64,000 nucleotides of DNA from Kocuria rosea. Lineage in GTDB: Bacteria; Actinomycetota; Actinomycetes; Actinomycetales; Micrococcaceae. The notes below the pieces were generated by a model. It saw only the letters and a list, made by a program, of their open reading frames with translations. It ran no database searches and was not told where the DNA came from. The position numbers were made by a program, and so were the translations under genes. Within the stretch, counting starts at the first letter, position 1; every line of letters begins with the position of its first letter. Shown one piece after another: positions 23,079 through 32,789 of this stretch. The stretch spans positions 2,046,001-2,110,000 of the forward strand of contig NZ_CP035103.1 of NCBI RefSeq assembly GCF_006094695.1. The letters are read 5' to 3'.

Positions 23079-23873
23079 ATGCCCGGCTTTGCCGCCCCGC
23101 CCGCCCATCCCAGCGGCGCCAGCGCCCCGCCGATCCCGCGGCAGTTCGTGCCGCAGCACGTGGCCGTGGTCATGGACGGGAACGGGCGCTGGGCGAACCA
23201 GCGCGGGCTGCCGCGCAACGAGGGCCATAAGGCGGGGGAGGCGGCCCTGATCGAGGTGATGGCCGGGGCCATCGAGATGGACATCCCGTACGTCAGCGCC
23301 TACGCGTTCTCCACCGAGAACTGGAAGCGCTCCCTGGACGAGGTGACGTTCCTGATGAACTACACCGCCGACGTCATGGAGCGCCAGCTGCCCACCTTCC
23401 AGGAGTGGGGCATCCGGATCCGGTGGGCCGGGCGCAAGCCCCGCCTGTGGCGCTCGGTCATCAACCGCCTGGAGGAGGCCGAGCGGGCCACCCGCGACAA
23501 CGACGTCGTCACCCTCACCATGTGCGTGAACTACGGGGGGCGGGCCGAGATCGCCGACGCCGCGGCCGCCATCGCCGCCGACGCCCGGGCGGGCGTCCTG
23601 AACCCGCGCAGCATCGACGAGAAGACCGTCCAGCGCTACCTCGACGAGCCCGACCTGCCGGACGTCGACCTCTTCCTGCGCTCCTCCGGGGAGCAGCGGA
23701 TCTCCAACTTCCTCCTGTGGCAGTCCGCCTACGCCGAGCTCGTCTTCCAGGACGTGCTCTGGCCGGACGTCGACCGCCGCACCCTGTGGGAGGCCGTGGA
23801 GGTCTACGCCCGGCGGGACCGGCGCTACGGCGGAGCCGTCGACCGCGTCGCCGGCCCCGGCGCCTCCGCCTGA
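23079..23873 (+). CDS. uppS: Isoprenyl transferase (polyprenyl diphosphate synthase)
   Basis: cis-Prenyltransferase that makes the lipid carrier for cell-wall precursors from IPP and an allylic diphosphate. 264 residues. The active-site motif [23 protein letters not shown] starts near residue 30, and [17 protein letters not shown] and [23 protein letters not shown] follow. The chain length of the product cannot be told from sequence. ATG at 23079 has GGAG at 23069-23072 and is coupled to recO. The 3' end overlaps the convergent hydrolase gene by 49 bases. Confidence 0.93.
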   Translation: MPGFAAPPAHPSGASAPPIPRQFVPQHVAVVMDGNGRWANQRGLPRNEGHKAGEAALIEVMAGAIEMDIPYVSAYAFSTENWKRSLDEVTFLMNYTADVMERQLPTFQEWGIRIRWAGRKPRLWRSVINRLEEAERATRDNDVVTLTMCVNYGGRAEIADAAAAIAADARAGVLNPRSIDEKTVQRYLDEPDLPDVDLFLRSSGEQRISNFLLWQSAYAELVFQDVLWPDVDRRTLWEAVEVYARRDRRYGGAVDRVAGPGASA

Positions 23874-24883
23874 GGCCGGCGCCGTCGCAGACCGCGCAGC
23901 CAGGCGGCGAGATCCCTCTGCGCGGCCCGGCGCACGGCCTGCCGGGAGAGGTGCACGTCGTGGACGGCGCCCTCGTAGGAGCGCAGCGTCACGTCGGTGC
24001 CCAGATCGGGCGCGTGCCGGCGGATCTGCCGGACGTCCAGCACGGTGTCGGCCGAGCGCATCCGCTCGCTCCACCAGGGGCGGATGCACGAGCGGGCCGA
24101 GGTCTGCACCAGCACTGGAAGGTGAAGGTTCAAACCCTTCGCCACTTCACCCTGAGCCTGAAGGACAGCGTTGAGCCACCCCGGGGTGATGTCGAAGCTG
24201 GTCTCGGGCCGCCACCGGGCGTCGATCGGCCACTCGCCCTCCGCGTGCTCGCTGATTACCCGGTAGTAGTGGCTGCGCAGCCGGGCCCGCACCGGGACGT
24301 CCGGGCGCTGCTCGGCGAGCCGGGCCACCAGGGGGCGCAGGACGGCGCCCACGGCGTCGGAGCCGTGGCTGCCGATCCAGGGGGCGTTGAGGGCCAGTCC
24401 GTCGAGCCGGTCGGGGTGCCGTGAGGCCCACATCGCCGCGGTGAGCCCCCCGGTCGAGTGGCCCATCAGCACGAGCCGCCCCCGCGGACCGGGCAGACCG
24501 TCCTCGGCCATCACGCCGAGCGCCGCGGCGATGTCGTCGTCGTAGTCCGCGAGGTCCGTGGTGTGGCCCGGGCGGCCCTCCTCCACGGCGAGCACCTCGT
24601 CGGTGAGGTTCCGGCCGTAGCCGTGCAGGTCCAGGGCGTAGAACGCGTAGCCCGCGGCCGCGCACGTCCGGGCCAGCTCGGCGTTGAAGAAGTAGTCGGA
24701 CCAGCCGTGCAGGTACAGCACGGCCCCGCGCAGTCGGCCCGGCACGAGCGGGACGTCCCCCGGCCGGTAGCGGACCACCGTGGCGGTGGAGTGGGGGGCG
24801 GAGCCGGGGTCCAGGTCCACGGTCCGCGCGCGGAAGCCGGGTCCCAGCACGTCGGGGACCCACGGGTCCGGGGGAGCACCCAT
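23825..24883 (-). CDS. Alpha/beta hydrolase (serine aminopeptidase S33/lysophospholipase-like)
   Basis: 352 residues, cytosolic. Oxyanion-hole region [11 protein letters not shown], lid region, and nucleophile elbow GHSTGG near residue 140, with [19 protein letters not shown] behind it. The catalytic His is probably in AVHDVHLS near residue 320. The pattern fits the monoacylglycerol-lipase/S33 subfamily; the substrate is unknown. The ATG at 24883 follows GAGGTGAGGGC. An Arg-rich tail of about 16 residues runs into the end of uppS on the other strand. It is divergent from pyrD. Confidence 0.82.
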   Translation of the reverse strand: MGAPPDPWVPDVLGPGFRARTVDLDPGSAPHSTATVVRYRPGDVPLVPGRLRGAVLYLHGWSDYFFNAELARTCAAAGYAFYALDLHGYGRNLTDEVLAVEEGRPGHTTDLADYDDDIAAALGVMAEDGLPGPRGRLVLMGHSTGGLTAAMWASRHPDRLDGLALNAPWIGSHGSDAVGAVLRPLVARLAEQRPDVPVRARLRSHYYRVISEHAEGEWPIDARWRPETSFDITPGWLNAVLQAQGEVAKGLNLHLPVLVQTSARSCIRPWWSERMRSADTVLDVRQIRRHAPDLGTDVTLRSYEGAVHDVHLSRQAVRRAAQRDLAAWLRGLRRRRPQAEAPGPATRSTAPP

Positions 24884-24979
24884 GCCCTCACCTCGTGCGG
24901 GCGGCCCGTCGGGGCGCCGGTCCGTCAAGCCCCTCCGCGGCCGCCCGGCCGGAGGAGTGCCCTGTGGAAGACTGGGACC

Positions 24980-26068
24980 ATGCGCTTCTACCCTACGTTC
25001 TTCACGGCTGTCTTCTCCCGGATGGACCCCGAACGGGCCCACCGGGTGGGGTTCCTCGGGATCCGGGCGGCGCGCGCCGCCCGGATCAGCACCGCGCTGC
25101 GGGTCTACACCCGGCCCGATCCCGCGCTCGAGGTGGAGGCGCTGGGCCTGCGGTTCCCGTCCCCGTTCGGGCTGGCGGCCGGTTTCGACAAGGGCGGCGA
25201 GGGGATCGGCGCCCTCACCGACCTCGGCTTCGGGCACGTCGAGATCGGCACCGTGACCGCCCAGGCGCAGCCGGGCAACCCCCGGCCCCGTCTGTTCCGG
25301 CTCGTCCGGGACCGGGCCGTGATCAACCGGATGGGCTTCAACAACGAGGGTGCGGCGGCCGTGGCCCCGCGCCTCGCGCAGGCGCGCCGCGAGCTCGAGG
25401 CGGACCACCGCGGCCGCGCCCGTCCGGTGCTCGGCGTCAACATCGGCAAGACCAAGGCGGTGCCGCTGGAGGACGCGGTGGACGACTACCTGCAGAGCGC
25501 CCGGGTCCTCGCCCCCCTCGCGGACTACCTCGTGGTCAACGTGTCCTCGCCCAACACCCCGGGCCTGCGCCAGCTGCAGGAGATCGAGAGCCTGCGGCCG
25601 CTGCTCGGCGCGGTGGGCCGCGCGGCCGACGAGGCCGCGGACCGGCACGTCCCGCTGCTCGTGAAGATCGCCCCGGACCTGTCTGACGAGGACGTGCTGG
25701 CCGTCGCGGACCTGGCCCTCGACCTGGGCCTGGACGGCATCGTGGCCACCAACACGACCATCGCCCGGACCGGGCTGGGGCTGGTCTCCGACCCCGCCGA
25801 GATCGAGGCCCATGGGGCCGGCGGGCTCTCCGGGGCCCCGCTGCGGCGGCGCTCCCTCGAGGTGCTGCGGCTGCTGCGCGAGCGCGTGGGGGACCGGCTG
25901 GTGCTGGTCTCCGTGGGCGGGGTGACCACGGCGGAGGACGTCCAGGAGCGCCTCGACGCCGGCGCGACTCTCGTGCAGGGCTACACCGCTTTCCTCTACG
26001 AGGGTCCCTTCTGGGCGCGCCGCATCAACCAGGGCCTGGCGCGCCGGGCGGGCCGCGCCTGGAGCTGA
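24980..26068 (+). CDS. pyrD: Dihydroorotate dehydrogenase (quinone), class 2
   Basis: Membrane-associated FMN enzyme that oxidises dihydroorotate to orotate with quinone as acceptor. 362 residues. The amphipathic N-terminal helix region ([19 protein letters not shown]) typical of class 2 precedes the barrel with [22 protein letters not shown], the catalytic-Ser segment [26 protein letters not shown] and [14 protein letters not shown]. The ATG at 24980 fits the conserved N-terminus; no clear ribosome site precedes it, so a leaderless start is possible. Confidence 0.95.
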   Translation: MRFYPTFFTAVFSRMDPERAHRVGFLGIRAARAARISTALRVYTRPDPALEVEALGLRFPSPFGLAAGFDKGGEGIGALTDLGFGHVEIGTVTAQAQPGNPRPRLFRLVRDRAVINRMGFNNEGAAAVAPRLAQARRELEADHRGRARPVLGVNIGKTKAVPLEDAVDDYLQSARVLAPLADYLVVNVSSPNTPGLRQLQEIESLRPLLGAVGRAADEAADRHVPLLVKIAPDLSDEDVLAVADLALDLGLDGIVATNTTIARTGLGLVSDPAEIEAHGAGGLSGAPLRRRSLEVLRLLRERVGDRLVLVSVGGVTTAEDVQERLDAGATLVQGYTAFLYEGPFWARRINQGLARRAGRAWS

Positions 26069-26134
26069 CGGCTCACCGGGGCTGACGGCTCCCGTTACGA
26101 CGGGGCGCCGCCGACCGCCGCCCCGTCGGCGGGC

Positions 26135-26176
26135 ACAGGACTGCCCCCGGACCGTGCGGTCCGGGGGCAGTCCTGT
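26135..26176. terminator. Bidirectional terminator between pyrD and DUF3043 gene
   Basis: A 19-bp perfect stem (26135-26153 with 26158-26176) with the 4-base loop GTGC lies between two convergent genes. Confidence 0.88.
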
Positions 26177-26215
26177 CGCGGCCGGGCCCTGCGCCGGGCG
26201 CGGGCCGACCGGGGC

Positions 26216-26821
26216 TCAGGAGGGGCGCTCCCCGCGGGCGACCTGGGGCTTGGGCAGGCGGAGGCGGCGCATCGTGAAGGAGCGCATCGCGGCGTACCAG
26301 CGCACGCCGCGCTCCACGGTCCCGAACTTCGCCTGCATGGCCTTCTTCATCCGGGCCGTCGACAGCACGGCGTCCACGATGCCCAGGATCATCAGCGCCC
26401 AGATGAGGTAGACGCCGTAGGTGGCCACGTCCTGGACGGGGAAGAACAGGATGACGAGCGCGAGCAGCGCGACAACCATGAGGTACTCGCCCACGTTGAT
26501 CCGGGAGTCCACCCAGTCCCGCGCGAACCGGCGCTGCGGGCCGCGGTCCCGCGGCCCGAGGAACCGTTCGTCCCCGGCCGCCATGCCGGCCTGCGCCCGC
26601 ATCCGCTGCTCGCGCGCGGCGTCGCGGGACTGCGCCTTCGCGGCCTTGCGGTCCTCCGGGACCAGGGGCCGGCGCCGGGCCGCCTCCTGCTGCCGGCGGC
26701 TGGGCGTGGGCCGGCCCTTGCCCGGGGTCTGCCGCGGGGCGGCCACCGGTTCCGTGGGGGCGGCCGCAGCGGTCACCGACGTGGACCCTGCGCGGTCTGC
26801 TTCCTTCTTGCGTCCAAACAC
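26216..26821 (-). CDS. DUF3043 domain-containing membrane protein
   Basis: 201 residues, conserved in actinobacteria, function unknown. A long basic, Arg/Ala-rich N-terminal half contains GKGRPTPSRRQQEAARRRPLVP, the DUF3043 hallmark, then ARDWVDSRINVGEYLMV, two membrane helices (LMVVALLALVILFFPVQDVATYGVYLIWALMILGIVDAVL) and a short basic tail. The start is GTG at 26821. It is divergent from the M20 dipeptidase gene, with 62 bases between the starts. Confidence 0.83.
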   Translation of the reverse strand: MFGRKKEADRAGSTSVTAAAAPTEPVAAPRQTPGKGRPTPSRRQQEAARRRPLVPEDRKAAKAQSRDAAREQRMRAQAGMAAGDERFLGPRDRGPQRRFARDWVDSRINVGEYLMVVALLALVILFFPVQDVATYGVYLIWALMILGIVDAVLSTARMKKAMQAKFGTVERGVRWYAAMRSFTMRRLRLPKPQVARGERPS

Positions 26822-26870
26822 CCGTCAAGGATAGCCGACGGACCTGCCGGCCCCCGCCGGGCCCCGGACA

Positions 26871-26876
26871 TAGGGT
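26871..26876 (+). promoter_or_regulatory. -10 box for a leaderless dipeptidase transcript
   Basis: TAGGGT (TAnnnT) ends 7 bases before the ATG at 26884. Combined with the absence of a ribosome site, it decides for this ATG and against an in-frame GTG at 26875, which overlaps the box. Confidence 0.6.
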
Positions 26877-26883
26877 GGGTGCC

Positions 26884-28305
26884 ATGAGCGAGCCCTGTGC
26901 CCCGACCGTCCCCGTCCCCGTCGACACCGTGCGCGCGGCCGTGCGCGCGGACATGCCGCGGACCCTCGAGCAGCTCGTCGAGCTGGTCGCGATCCCCGGC
27001 ATCGCCTGGGAGTCCTTCGACGCCGCGCAGCTCGAGCGCAGTGCGGTGGCCGTGGCCGGCGTGCTCGCGGACGCCGGCCTGGAGGAGGTGGAGATCCTGC
27101 GCGTGCCCCTGGGTGACGGGCCGGGACACCCCGCCGTCGTCGCCCACCGCCGGCCCGCGCCCGGCCGGCCGACCGTGCTGCTCTACGCCCACCACGACGT
27201 CCAGCCCCCGGGCCGGCGCGAGCTGTGGGACTCCGAACCGTTCGTCGCCGAGGAGCGCGACGGCCGCCTGTACGGGCGGGGCGCGGCCGACGACAAGGCC
27301 GGGGTGATGGCCCACGCCGCCGCCCTGCGCGCCGCGACCGCCCACCGCGGCGACGACTTCGGCCTCGGCGTGACCGTCTTCGTGGAGGGGGAGGAGGAGG
27401 CCGGCTCCCCGTCCTTCCGGGACTTCCTGGAGGCCCACCGGGAACGGCTGGCCGCGGACGTCATCGTCATCGCGGACTCCGCCAACTGGGAGGTCGGCGT
27501 GCCCGCCCTGACCACGAGCCTGCGCGGGATGGTCGGCGCCGTCGTGGAGCTGTCCGTGCTCGAGCACGCTGTGCACTCGGGCATGTACGGCGGCCCGGTC
27601 CTGGACGCGCCCACGCTGCTGGCCCGGCTCATCGCGACCCTGCACGACGACGACGGCGCGGTCGCCGTCGAGGGGCTGCTCGCCGAGGACCGCACCGACC
27701 TGGTCTACGACGAGGAGCGGTTCCGGGCCGACGCGGCGGTCCTGAAGGGCGTCCGGCTGGCCGGGCGCGGTTCGATCGCCTCCCGGCTCTGGACGCAGCC
27801 CGCGCTGTCGGTCACGGGCATGGACGTCACGCCCGTGGATACCGCCGCCAACACCATCGCCGCATCCGCCCGCGCGAAGCTGAGCCTGCGCACGGCGCCG
27901 GGCCAGGACCCCGCCGAGGCCGCGGAGGCCCTCCGGCGCCACGTGGAGGAGCACGCCCCGTTCGGGGCGCACGTGCGCATCGAGCTCGAGGAGACGGGAC
28001 AGTCCTTCCGCACCGACATGAGCTCGGAGTCCGCGCGGATCGCCCGGTGGGCGCTGGGGGAGGCGTGGGGCCGGCCCGCCGTGGAGACGGGGATCGGCGG
28101 CTCCATCCCCTTCACCGCGGACCTCCTGGAGGTCTGTCCTGAGGCCGGCATCCTCATCACGGGCGTCGAGGACCCGGACTCCCGGGCGCACAGCGCCAAC
28201 GAGTCGCTGCACCTGGCGGAGTTCGAGCGCGCGGTGGTCGCGGAGACGCTGATGCTGCTCGCCCTCGACGACGCCGCCCGCCCCGGGCGGCGGATCCGGG
28301 AATGA
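26884..28305 (+). CDS. M20 family dipeptidase
   Basis: Zinc metallopeptidase of the M20/ArgE-DapE-CPG2 group, 473 residues, likely cytosolic. Metal ligands are visible: LLYAHHDVQPP near residue 102 (His, Asp), the bridging Asp in GRGAADDKAG, and the Glu pair in VEGEEEAGSPSF. The dimerisation domain inserts at about residues 210-330, with the conserved VHSGMYGGPVLD. The C-terminal motif ITGVEDPDSRAHSANESL supplies the last His ligand. It probably cleaves dipeptides, but specificity cannot be read. Confidence 0.9.
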   Translation: MSEPCAPTVPVPVDTVRAAVRADMPRTLEQLVELVAIPGIAWESFDAAQLERSAVAVAGVLADAGLEEVEILRVPLGDGPGHPAVVAHRRPAPGRPTVLLYAHHDVQPPGRRELWDSEPFVAEERDGRLYGRGAADDKAGVMAHAAALRAATAHRGDDFGLGVTVFVEGEEEAGSPSFRDFLEAHRERLAADVIVIADSANWEVGVPALTTSLRGMVGAVVELSVLEHAVHSGMYGGPVLDAPTLLARLIATLHDDDGAVAVEGLLAEDRTDLVYDEERFRADAAVLKGVRLAGRGSIASRLWTQPALSVTGMDVTPVDTAANTIAASARAKLSLRTAPGQDPAEAAEALRRHVEEHAPFGAHVRIELEETGQSFRTDMSSESARIARWALGEAWGRPAVETGIGGSIPFTADLLEVCPEAGILITGVEDPDSRAHSANESLHLAEFERAVVAETLMLLALDDAARPGRRIRE

Positions 28306-28389
28306 ACCCGATCGCCCATCCGTTGTGCCCGTGACAGACCCGCCGCCGGTCCGACCCCGTGCGGCACCCCTCCACAGAAAGTGAGCATC

Positions 28390-28761
28390 ATGAGCGTCAC
28401 GACCGAGAACGGCGCCGCAGTGGACGGCCTGCCCACCCACGGCGTCCAGCTGACCGACGTCGCGTCCCAGAAGGTCCGCGCCCTGCTCGAGCAGGAGGGC
28501 CGCACCGACCTCCGGCTGCGCGTGGCGGTCCAGCCCGGCGGCTGCTCGGGCCTCATCTACCAGCTGTACTTCGACGAGCGCATCCTGGACGGGGACTCCG
28601 TGCGGGACTTCGGCGGCGTCGAGGTCATCGTGGACAAGATGAGCGTGCCCTACCTCGAGGGCTCCACGGTCGACTTCGAGGACACGATCTCCAAGCAGGG
28701 GTTCTCGATCGACAACCCCAACGCGGGGGGTTCCTGCGCCTGCGGCGACTCCTTCCACTGA
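28390..28761 (+). CDS. erpA: Iron-sulfur cluster insertion protein ErpA (HesB/IscA type)
   Basis: A-type Fe-S carrier that passes clusters to respiratory and isoprenoid enzymes. 123 residues. The three conserved cysteines are present: GGCSG near residue 50 and the terminal SCACGDSF. The body matches HesB (VQLTDVASQKVRALLEQEG, LRLRVAVQPGGCSGLIYQL). ATG at 28390 is preceded by GAAAGTGAG; a GTG three codons upstream is less likely. It stands directly before the ctaCDF oxidase genes, a frequent actinobacterial neighbour, and ends in its own terminator. Confidence 0.93.
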   Translation: MSVTTENGAAVDGLPTHGVQLTDVASQKVRALLEQEGRTDLRLRVAVQPGGCSGLIYQLYFDERILDGDSVRDFGGVEVIVDKMSVPYLEGSTVDFEDTISKQGFSIDNPNAGGSCACGDSFH

Positions 28762-28780
28762 GTCCGTCCGCTCCTCCCGA

Positions 28781-28812
28781 GAGGCCCGTCGTCCGTCCGG
28801 ACGGCGGGCCTC
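28781..28812 (+). terminator. Terminator after erpA
   Basis: A 15-bp stem with one mismatch (28781-28795 with 28798-28812), 19 bases after the stop, separates erpA from the ctaC promoter. Confidence 0.7.
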
Positions 28813-28875
28813 CCGGCGTTCCCAGGAGGCCCCGCGGACCGCTCCAGGAGGGGTCTCCGAGCGCCGCGCGGAAGC

Positions 28876-28915
28876 TGACACTGTGTCACCAGATGTCAGC
28901 GACACGGGGTAAGCT
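28876..28915 (+). promoter_or_regulatory. ctaC promoter region with palindromic operator
   Basis: TGACACTGTGTCA (28876-28888) is a perfect 13-base palindrome about its central T. It is followed by a half-site-like TGTCA (28894-28898) and a -10-like TAAGCT (28910-28915). The palindrome covers the expected -35 zone, so a dimeric regulator could control the oxidase genes. The regulator is not known. Confidence 0.45.
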
Positions 28916-29011
28916 CGGAGAGAAACATTCCACCTGACTGTGTCCGGGCTCTTCAAATCGGGGCCTTCGGCGCGCAGACGACGAGCACGAGAAGAAGAGG
29001 AAGGGCCGTCT

Positions 29012-29893
29012 GTGAGTTCGCACACACGAACCGACAGCCTCCGGCGCCGCACGGCGAAGGTGTCTGCGGTAGCAGTCCTGGCAGCAACCGCGCTGACGGG
29101 ATGCTCGGAAGAGGCGAAGCTCGGCTGGATGCCCACCGAGCGTGGCACCACCGACAACGCCGACATGATCCTCGACCTGTGGGTCGGCTCCTGGATCGCG
29201 GCCCTCGTCGTGGGACTGGTGACCTGGGGCCTCATGCTCTGGTGCATGATCGCCTACCGCCGGCGCAAGAACGAGACCGGCTACCCGCGCCAGGTGGCGT
29301 ACCACGCCCCGCTCGAGGTCTTCTACACGATCGTCCCGATCGCCCTGATCATGTCCCTGTTCTTCTTCACCGAGCGGACCCAGGCCGAGATCACCGCCCC
29401 GGACGACAACCCGGACGTGACCGTCCAGGTCTACGGCAAGCAGTGGGCCTGGGACTTCAACTACCTGACCGACGACGTCTGGGACACCGGCATCCAGGGC
29501 CACCTCGACGGCGAGGAGGGCGTCCCCGAGCGGGTGCCCACCCTGTACCTGCCCGTCGACAGCGACGTCGAGCTGCAGGTCACCTCCCGCGACGTCATCC
29601 ACTCCTTCTGGGTCCCCGCGTTCCTCGAGAAGCGGGACATGTTCCCGGGCCGCACCAACACCATCAGCATCACCACGGGGCAGGAGGGCGAGTACTTCGG
29701 CAAGTGCGCCGAGTTCTGCGGCGAGTACCACTCCGAGATGCTGTTCAACGTCAACGTGGTCAGCCAGGCCGAGTACGACGCCCACATCCAGTCCTTGCGC
29801 GACGCCGGCCAGACCGGGGCCCTGGGCGAGGAGTACAGCCGCGACTCCTACCCGGGCGCGGACGACCAGCAGCAAGAATCTTTTAACAACTAA
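29012..29893 (+). CDS. ctaC: Cytochrome c oxidase subunit II
   Basis: CuA-bearing subunit of the aa3-type oxidase; accepts electrons from the bc1 complex. 293 residues. The signal peptide ends in lipobox LTGC (Cys 31), followed by two membrane helices (about 60-80 and 105-125) and the extracellular cupredoxin domain with KQWAWDFNY and the CuA motif CAEFCGEYHSEM. GTG at 29012 was preferred to an in-frame GTG at 28940 because GAGGAAGG lies at the right distance and the signal peptide then begins normally. ctaD follows 9 bases after the stop. Confidence 0.93.
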   Translation: MSSHTRTDSLRRRTAKVSAVAVLAATALTGCSEEAKLGWMPTERGTTDNADMILDLWVGSWIAALVVGLVTWGLMLWCMIAYRRRKNETGYPRQVAYHAPLEVFYTIVPIALIMSLFFFTERTQAEITAPDDNPDVTVQVYGKQWAWDFNYLTDDVWDTGIQGHLDGEEGVPERVPTLYLPVDSDVELQVTSRDVIHSFWVPAFLEKRDMFPGRTNTISITTGQEGEYFGKCAEFCGEYHSEMLFNVNVVSQAEYDAHIQSLRDAGQTGALGEEYSRDSYPGADDQQQESFNN

Positions 29894-29902
29894 GGAGTAC
29901 CG

Positions 29903-31615
29903 GTGTCCACACTCGAGTATTCACGGGACGAGGCAGCCACTGTCGCTCCGCGCGTGGTGCCCCGGTCCAAGGGACGGATGGTCGTCAACTGGATCACGTC
30001 CACCGACCACAAGACGATCGGGTACATGTACCTGATCTCCTCGTTCGCCTTCTTCTGCATCGCCGGCGTCATGGCGCTGCTGATCCGCGCCGAGCTCTTC
30101 GAGCCGGGCATGCAGATCCTGGAGACCAAGGAGCAGTACAACCAGCTGTTCACCATGCACGGCACGCTGATGCTGCTGATGTTCGGCACCCCGCTGTTCG
30201 TCGGCTTCGCCAACGTCATCGTCCCGCTGCAGATCGGCGCCCCCGACGTCGCGTTCCCGCGGCTCAACGCCCTGGCGTTCTGGTTCTTCCTGTTCGGCTC
30301 GCTGATCGCCACCGCCGGGTTCCTCACCCCCCAGGGCGCGGCCTCCTTCGGCTGGTTCGCGTACACGCCGTTGAGCAACTCCTCGTTCTCGCCCGGCGCC
30401 GGTGGTGACCTCTGGGTCTTCGGCCTCGCCCTGTCCGGCTTCGGCACGATCATGGGCGGCGTCAACTTCATCACCACGATCATCGCGATGCGCGCCCCCG
30501 GCATGACCGTGTGGCGGATGGGCCTGTTCACCTGGAACACGCTCATCACCTCGCTGCTCGTGATCATGGTGTTCCCGCCGCTGGCCGCCGCGCTGTTCGC
30601 ACTGGGCATGGACCGGACCCTGGGCGGGCACATCTTCGACCCGGCCAACGGGGGAGCGGTGCTGTGGCAGCACCTCTTCTGGTTCTTCGGCCACCCCGAG
30701 GTGTACGTGCTCGCGCTGCCGTTCTTCGGCATCGTCTCCGAGATCATCCCGGTGTTCTCCCGCAAGCCGCTGTTCGGCTACAAGGGCCTCGTGTTCGCGA
30801 CCATCGCGATCGCCGCCCTGTCGGTGACCGTGTGGGCCCACCACATGTACGTCACCGGGGCCGTGATGCTGAGCTTCTTCGCGTTCATGACCATGATGAT
30901 CGCGGTGCCCACCGGCGTGAAGTTCTTCAACTGGATCGGCACGATGTGGCAGGGCTCGATCACCTTCGAGACGCCGATGCTGTGGGTGCTGGGCTTCATG
31001 TTCACGTTCCTCTTCGGCGGCCTGACCGGCGTCATCCTGGCCACCCCGCCGCTGGACTTCCACGTCTCCGACTCGTACTTCGTGGTCGCCCACTTCCACT
31101 ACGTCATCTTCGGCACCGTGGTGTTCGGCATGTTCGCCGGGTTCTACTTCTGGTGGCCCAAGTTCACCGGCAAGATGCTCAACGAGCGGATCGGCAAGAT
31201 CCACTTCTGGCTGCTGTTCCTGGGCTTCCACATGACCTTCCTGATCCAGCACTGGCTGGGCGTGGACGGCATGCCGCGCCGCTACGCGGACTACCTGCCG
31301 GAGGACAACTTCACCTGGATGAACCAGATCTCCACGGTCGGGGCGATGCTCCTCGGCGTCTCGATGATCCCGTGGTTCTGGAACGTCTACACGACCTGGC
31401 GCAACGGCACGAAGGTCGAGGTCGACGACCCCTGGGGCTTCGGCGGATCGCTGGAGTGGGCCACATCCTGCCCGCCGCCGCGGCACAACTTCACCTCGCT
31501 GCCGCGCATCCGGTCCGAGCGGCCGGCGCTGGACCTGCACCACCCGGAGCTGGCCGCGGAGTCCCCGCAGCAGTCCCCGGTCGACGACGGCGCCATCGCC
31601 ACGCGGAAGGGCTGA
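29903..31615 (+). CDS. ctaD: Cytochrome c oxidase subunit I
   Basis: Catalytic haem-copper subunit: reduces O2 to water and pumps protons. 570 residues, about 12 membrane helices. Haem a ligand in [10 protein letters not shown], CuB/His-Tyr crosslink in [11 protein letters not shown], the HHMYVTG copper ligands, and the two haem ligands in [10 protein letters not shown]. After helix 12 comes a soluble tail. The GTG at 29903 follows AAGGAG at 29892-29897, which overlaps the ctaC stop. The ctaF start follows the TGA by two bases. Confidence 0.97.
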   Translation: MSTLEYSRDEAATVAPRVVPRSKGRMVVNWITSTDHKTIGYMYLISSFAFFCIAGVMALLIRAELFEPGMQILETKEQYNQLFTMHGTLMLLMFGTPLFVGFANVIVPLQIGAPDVAFPRLNALAFWFFLFGSLIATAGFLTPQGAASFGWFAYTPLSNSSFSPGAGGDLWVFGLALSGFGTIMGGVNFITTIIAMRAPGMTVWRMGLFTWNTLITSLLVIMVFPPLAAALFALGMDRTLGGHIFDPANGGAVLWQHLFWFFGHPEVYVLALPFFGIVSEIIPVFSRKPLFGYKGLVFATIAIAALSVTVWAHHMYVTGAVMLSFFAFMTMMIAVPTGVKFFNWIGTMWQGSITFETPMLWVLGFMFTFLFGGLTGVILATPPLDFHVSDSYFVVAHFHYVIFGTVVFGMFAGFYFWWPKFTGKMLNERIGKIHFWLLFLGFHMTFLIQHWLGVDGMPRRYADYLPEDNFTWMNQISTVGAMLLGVSMIPWFWNVYTTWRNGTKVEVDDPWGFGGSLEWATSCPPPRHNFTSLPRIRSERPALDLHHPELAAESPQQSPVDDGAIATRKG

Positions 31616-31617
31616 GC

Positions 31618-32022
31618 ATGAAACTCTCCATCAAACTGTTCATCCTCATCGGGGGCTTCAGCCTCCTGGTGGCCGTGGTCTACGGCTTCCTCACGCGGTT
31701 CGACGAGCTCGTCGGGTTCCCGGCGCTGCTGGCCGTCGGCGCCATGTCCTTCATGCTGGCCGTCTACCTGTGGCTCGTGAACCGCAACACCGGTGGCGTC
31801 CTCCCCGAGGACAAGCTCGACGGCGAGATCGTCGAGTCCGCCGGCGAGTACGGACACTTCTCCCCGTGGAGCTGGTGGCCCCTGCTGCTCGGCACCGGCT
31901 GCGCCCTCGCGTTCACGGCGCTGGCCATGGGCTGGTGGATCCTCGGCCTCGCCGCCCCGCTGGCGGTGCTCGGCCTGGTGGGTCTGATCTTCGAGTACTC
32001 CCGCGGCGACCACGCCCACTGA
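31618..32022 (+). CDS. ctaF: Cytochrome c oxidase subunit 4, actinobacterial type
   Basis: Small membrane subunit of the bc1-aa3 supercomplex found only in actinobacteria. 134 residues with four hydrophobic helices: KLFILIGGFSLLVAVVYGFL, FPALLAVGAMSFMLAVYLWLV, WWPLLLGTGCALAFTALAMGWW and LAAPLAVLGLVGLIFEY, and the conserved loop GEYGHFSPWSWWPL. The ATG at 31618 lies just after the ctaD stop. The transcript ends at the hairpin 32050-32084. Confidence 0.92.
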   Translation: MKLSIKLFILIGGFSLLVAVVYGFLTRFDELVGFPALLAVGAMSFMLAVYLWLVNRNTGGVLPEDKLDGEIVESAGEYGHFSPWSWWPLLLGTGCALAFTALAMGWWILGLAAPLAVLGLVGLIFEYSRGDHAH

Positions 32023-32049
32023 CACGGGCGGCTGAACGCCGACCGTCGA

Positions 32050-32084
32050 CAAGGCCCCGGACACCCCAGGTGTCCGGGGCCTTG
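32050..32084 (+). terminator. Terminator of ctaC-ctaD-ctaF
   Basis: A 16-bp perfect stem (32050-32065 with 32069-32084) with a 3-base loop CCA, 27 bases after the ctaF stop. Confidence 0.88.
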
Positions 32085-32724
32085 CGCATCCTCGTGCTGC
32101 GGGCGGCCGGCCGTCGCCCGCAGCTCAGGGGAGACCGGGGCGGCCACAGCGATCCCGGGGGACGGGGCTGACGACGGGAGAGACCTGGCCAGCCACAGCG
32201 GGCCCTGGGAACGGGGGCCGACGGCGGGGCAGCCGCTGCCGCTGCAAGGCCCCGGGGTGGCCGGCGATGACGCTCGGTGTGAGGGGTACCTGGTGCTCCA
32301 GAGGCCGGGGTGCAGCCAGGGTCCTTGGGAACCGGCGCCGACTGCCGTCCGCGGCCTCAACGACGCGGTCCGGGGCAGCGGCCAGCGCCTCCGCTCCGAG
32401 CGGCCCGGCGCGTCGTTCAGGGGTTCCGGCGCGACCGGACGGACGATGCCGGGTGGCACCTGTTGCACCGGTCGAAGGTCGAGGCGCAGGGTCATCCCCG
32501 GGCGGTGCACCCTGGCGACCGTCCGTACTGCGTCCTCTGCCTGGTCATGGTGCGCCTCGAGCGGCTCGGTGTTCCGCGCGGGACCGTTCTCGACGCTGAC
32601 CGGGTCGTCACCGCCGCGCCGCAGGCTCCGCGATGCCAGAGGACACGGAGCGTCCTCCCGCGTCCGTCCGGTGCCGGACCAGCCCGCCGGGCCTGGGGGC
32701 CGCCGGAGACGCCTCGGAGACGCC
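32085..32724. other. Gene-free left flank of the IS insertion
   Basis: 640 bases with open frames on several strands but no recognisable protein, ribosome site or RNA gene. It contains two or three degenerate copies of a unit of roughly 50 bases. One carries GGCCACAGCG near 32147, one CCAGCCACAGCGGG near 32188, and a weaker one lies near 32310. Joining this flank to 37554 onward (with the IS removed) did not reveal a known gene. Confidence 0.4.
32719..32724. repeat. Target-site duplication, left copy of outer IS21 element
   Basis: GACGCC directly precedes the TGTC terminus of the outer element. The same 6 bases follow its other end at 37554-37559. Confidence 0.85.
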
Positions 32725-32789
32725 TGTCGACGCCGGACGAATACTGAGCAGATGCGACGGTCGAAAAGTGAGCACTCAACGATTGGAGT

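Noticed and set aside
23825..25813. 662-codon minus-strand frame running antisense through pyrD
   Set aside because: The part beyond 24883 is antisense to pyrD and shows no domain; the hydrolase start at 24883 has a ribosome site. High G+C makes such open antisense frames common.
28359..28937. Frame overlapping erpA on the same strand
   Set aside because: Arg/Pro-rich shadow; erpA in the alternative frame has all three cluster-binding cysteines.
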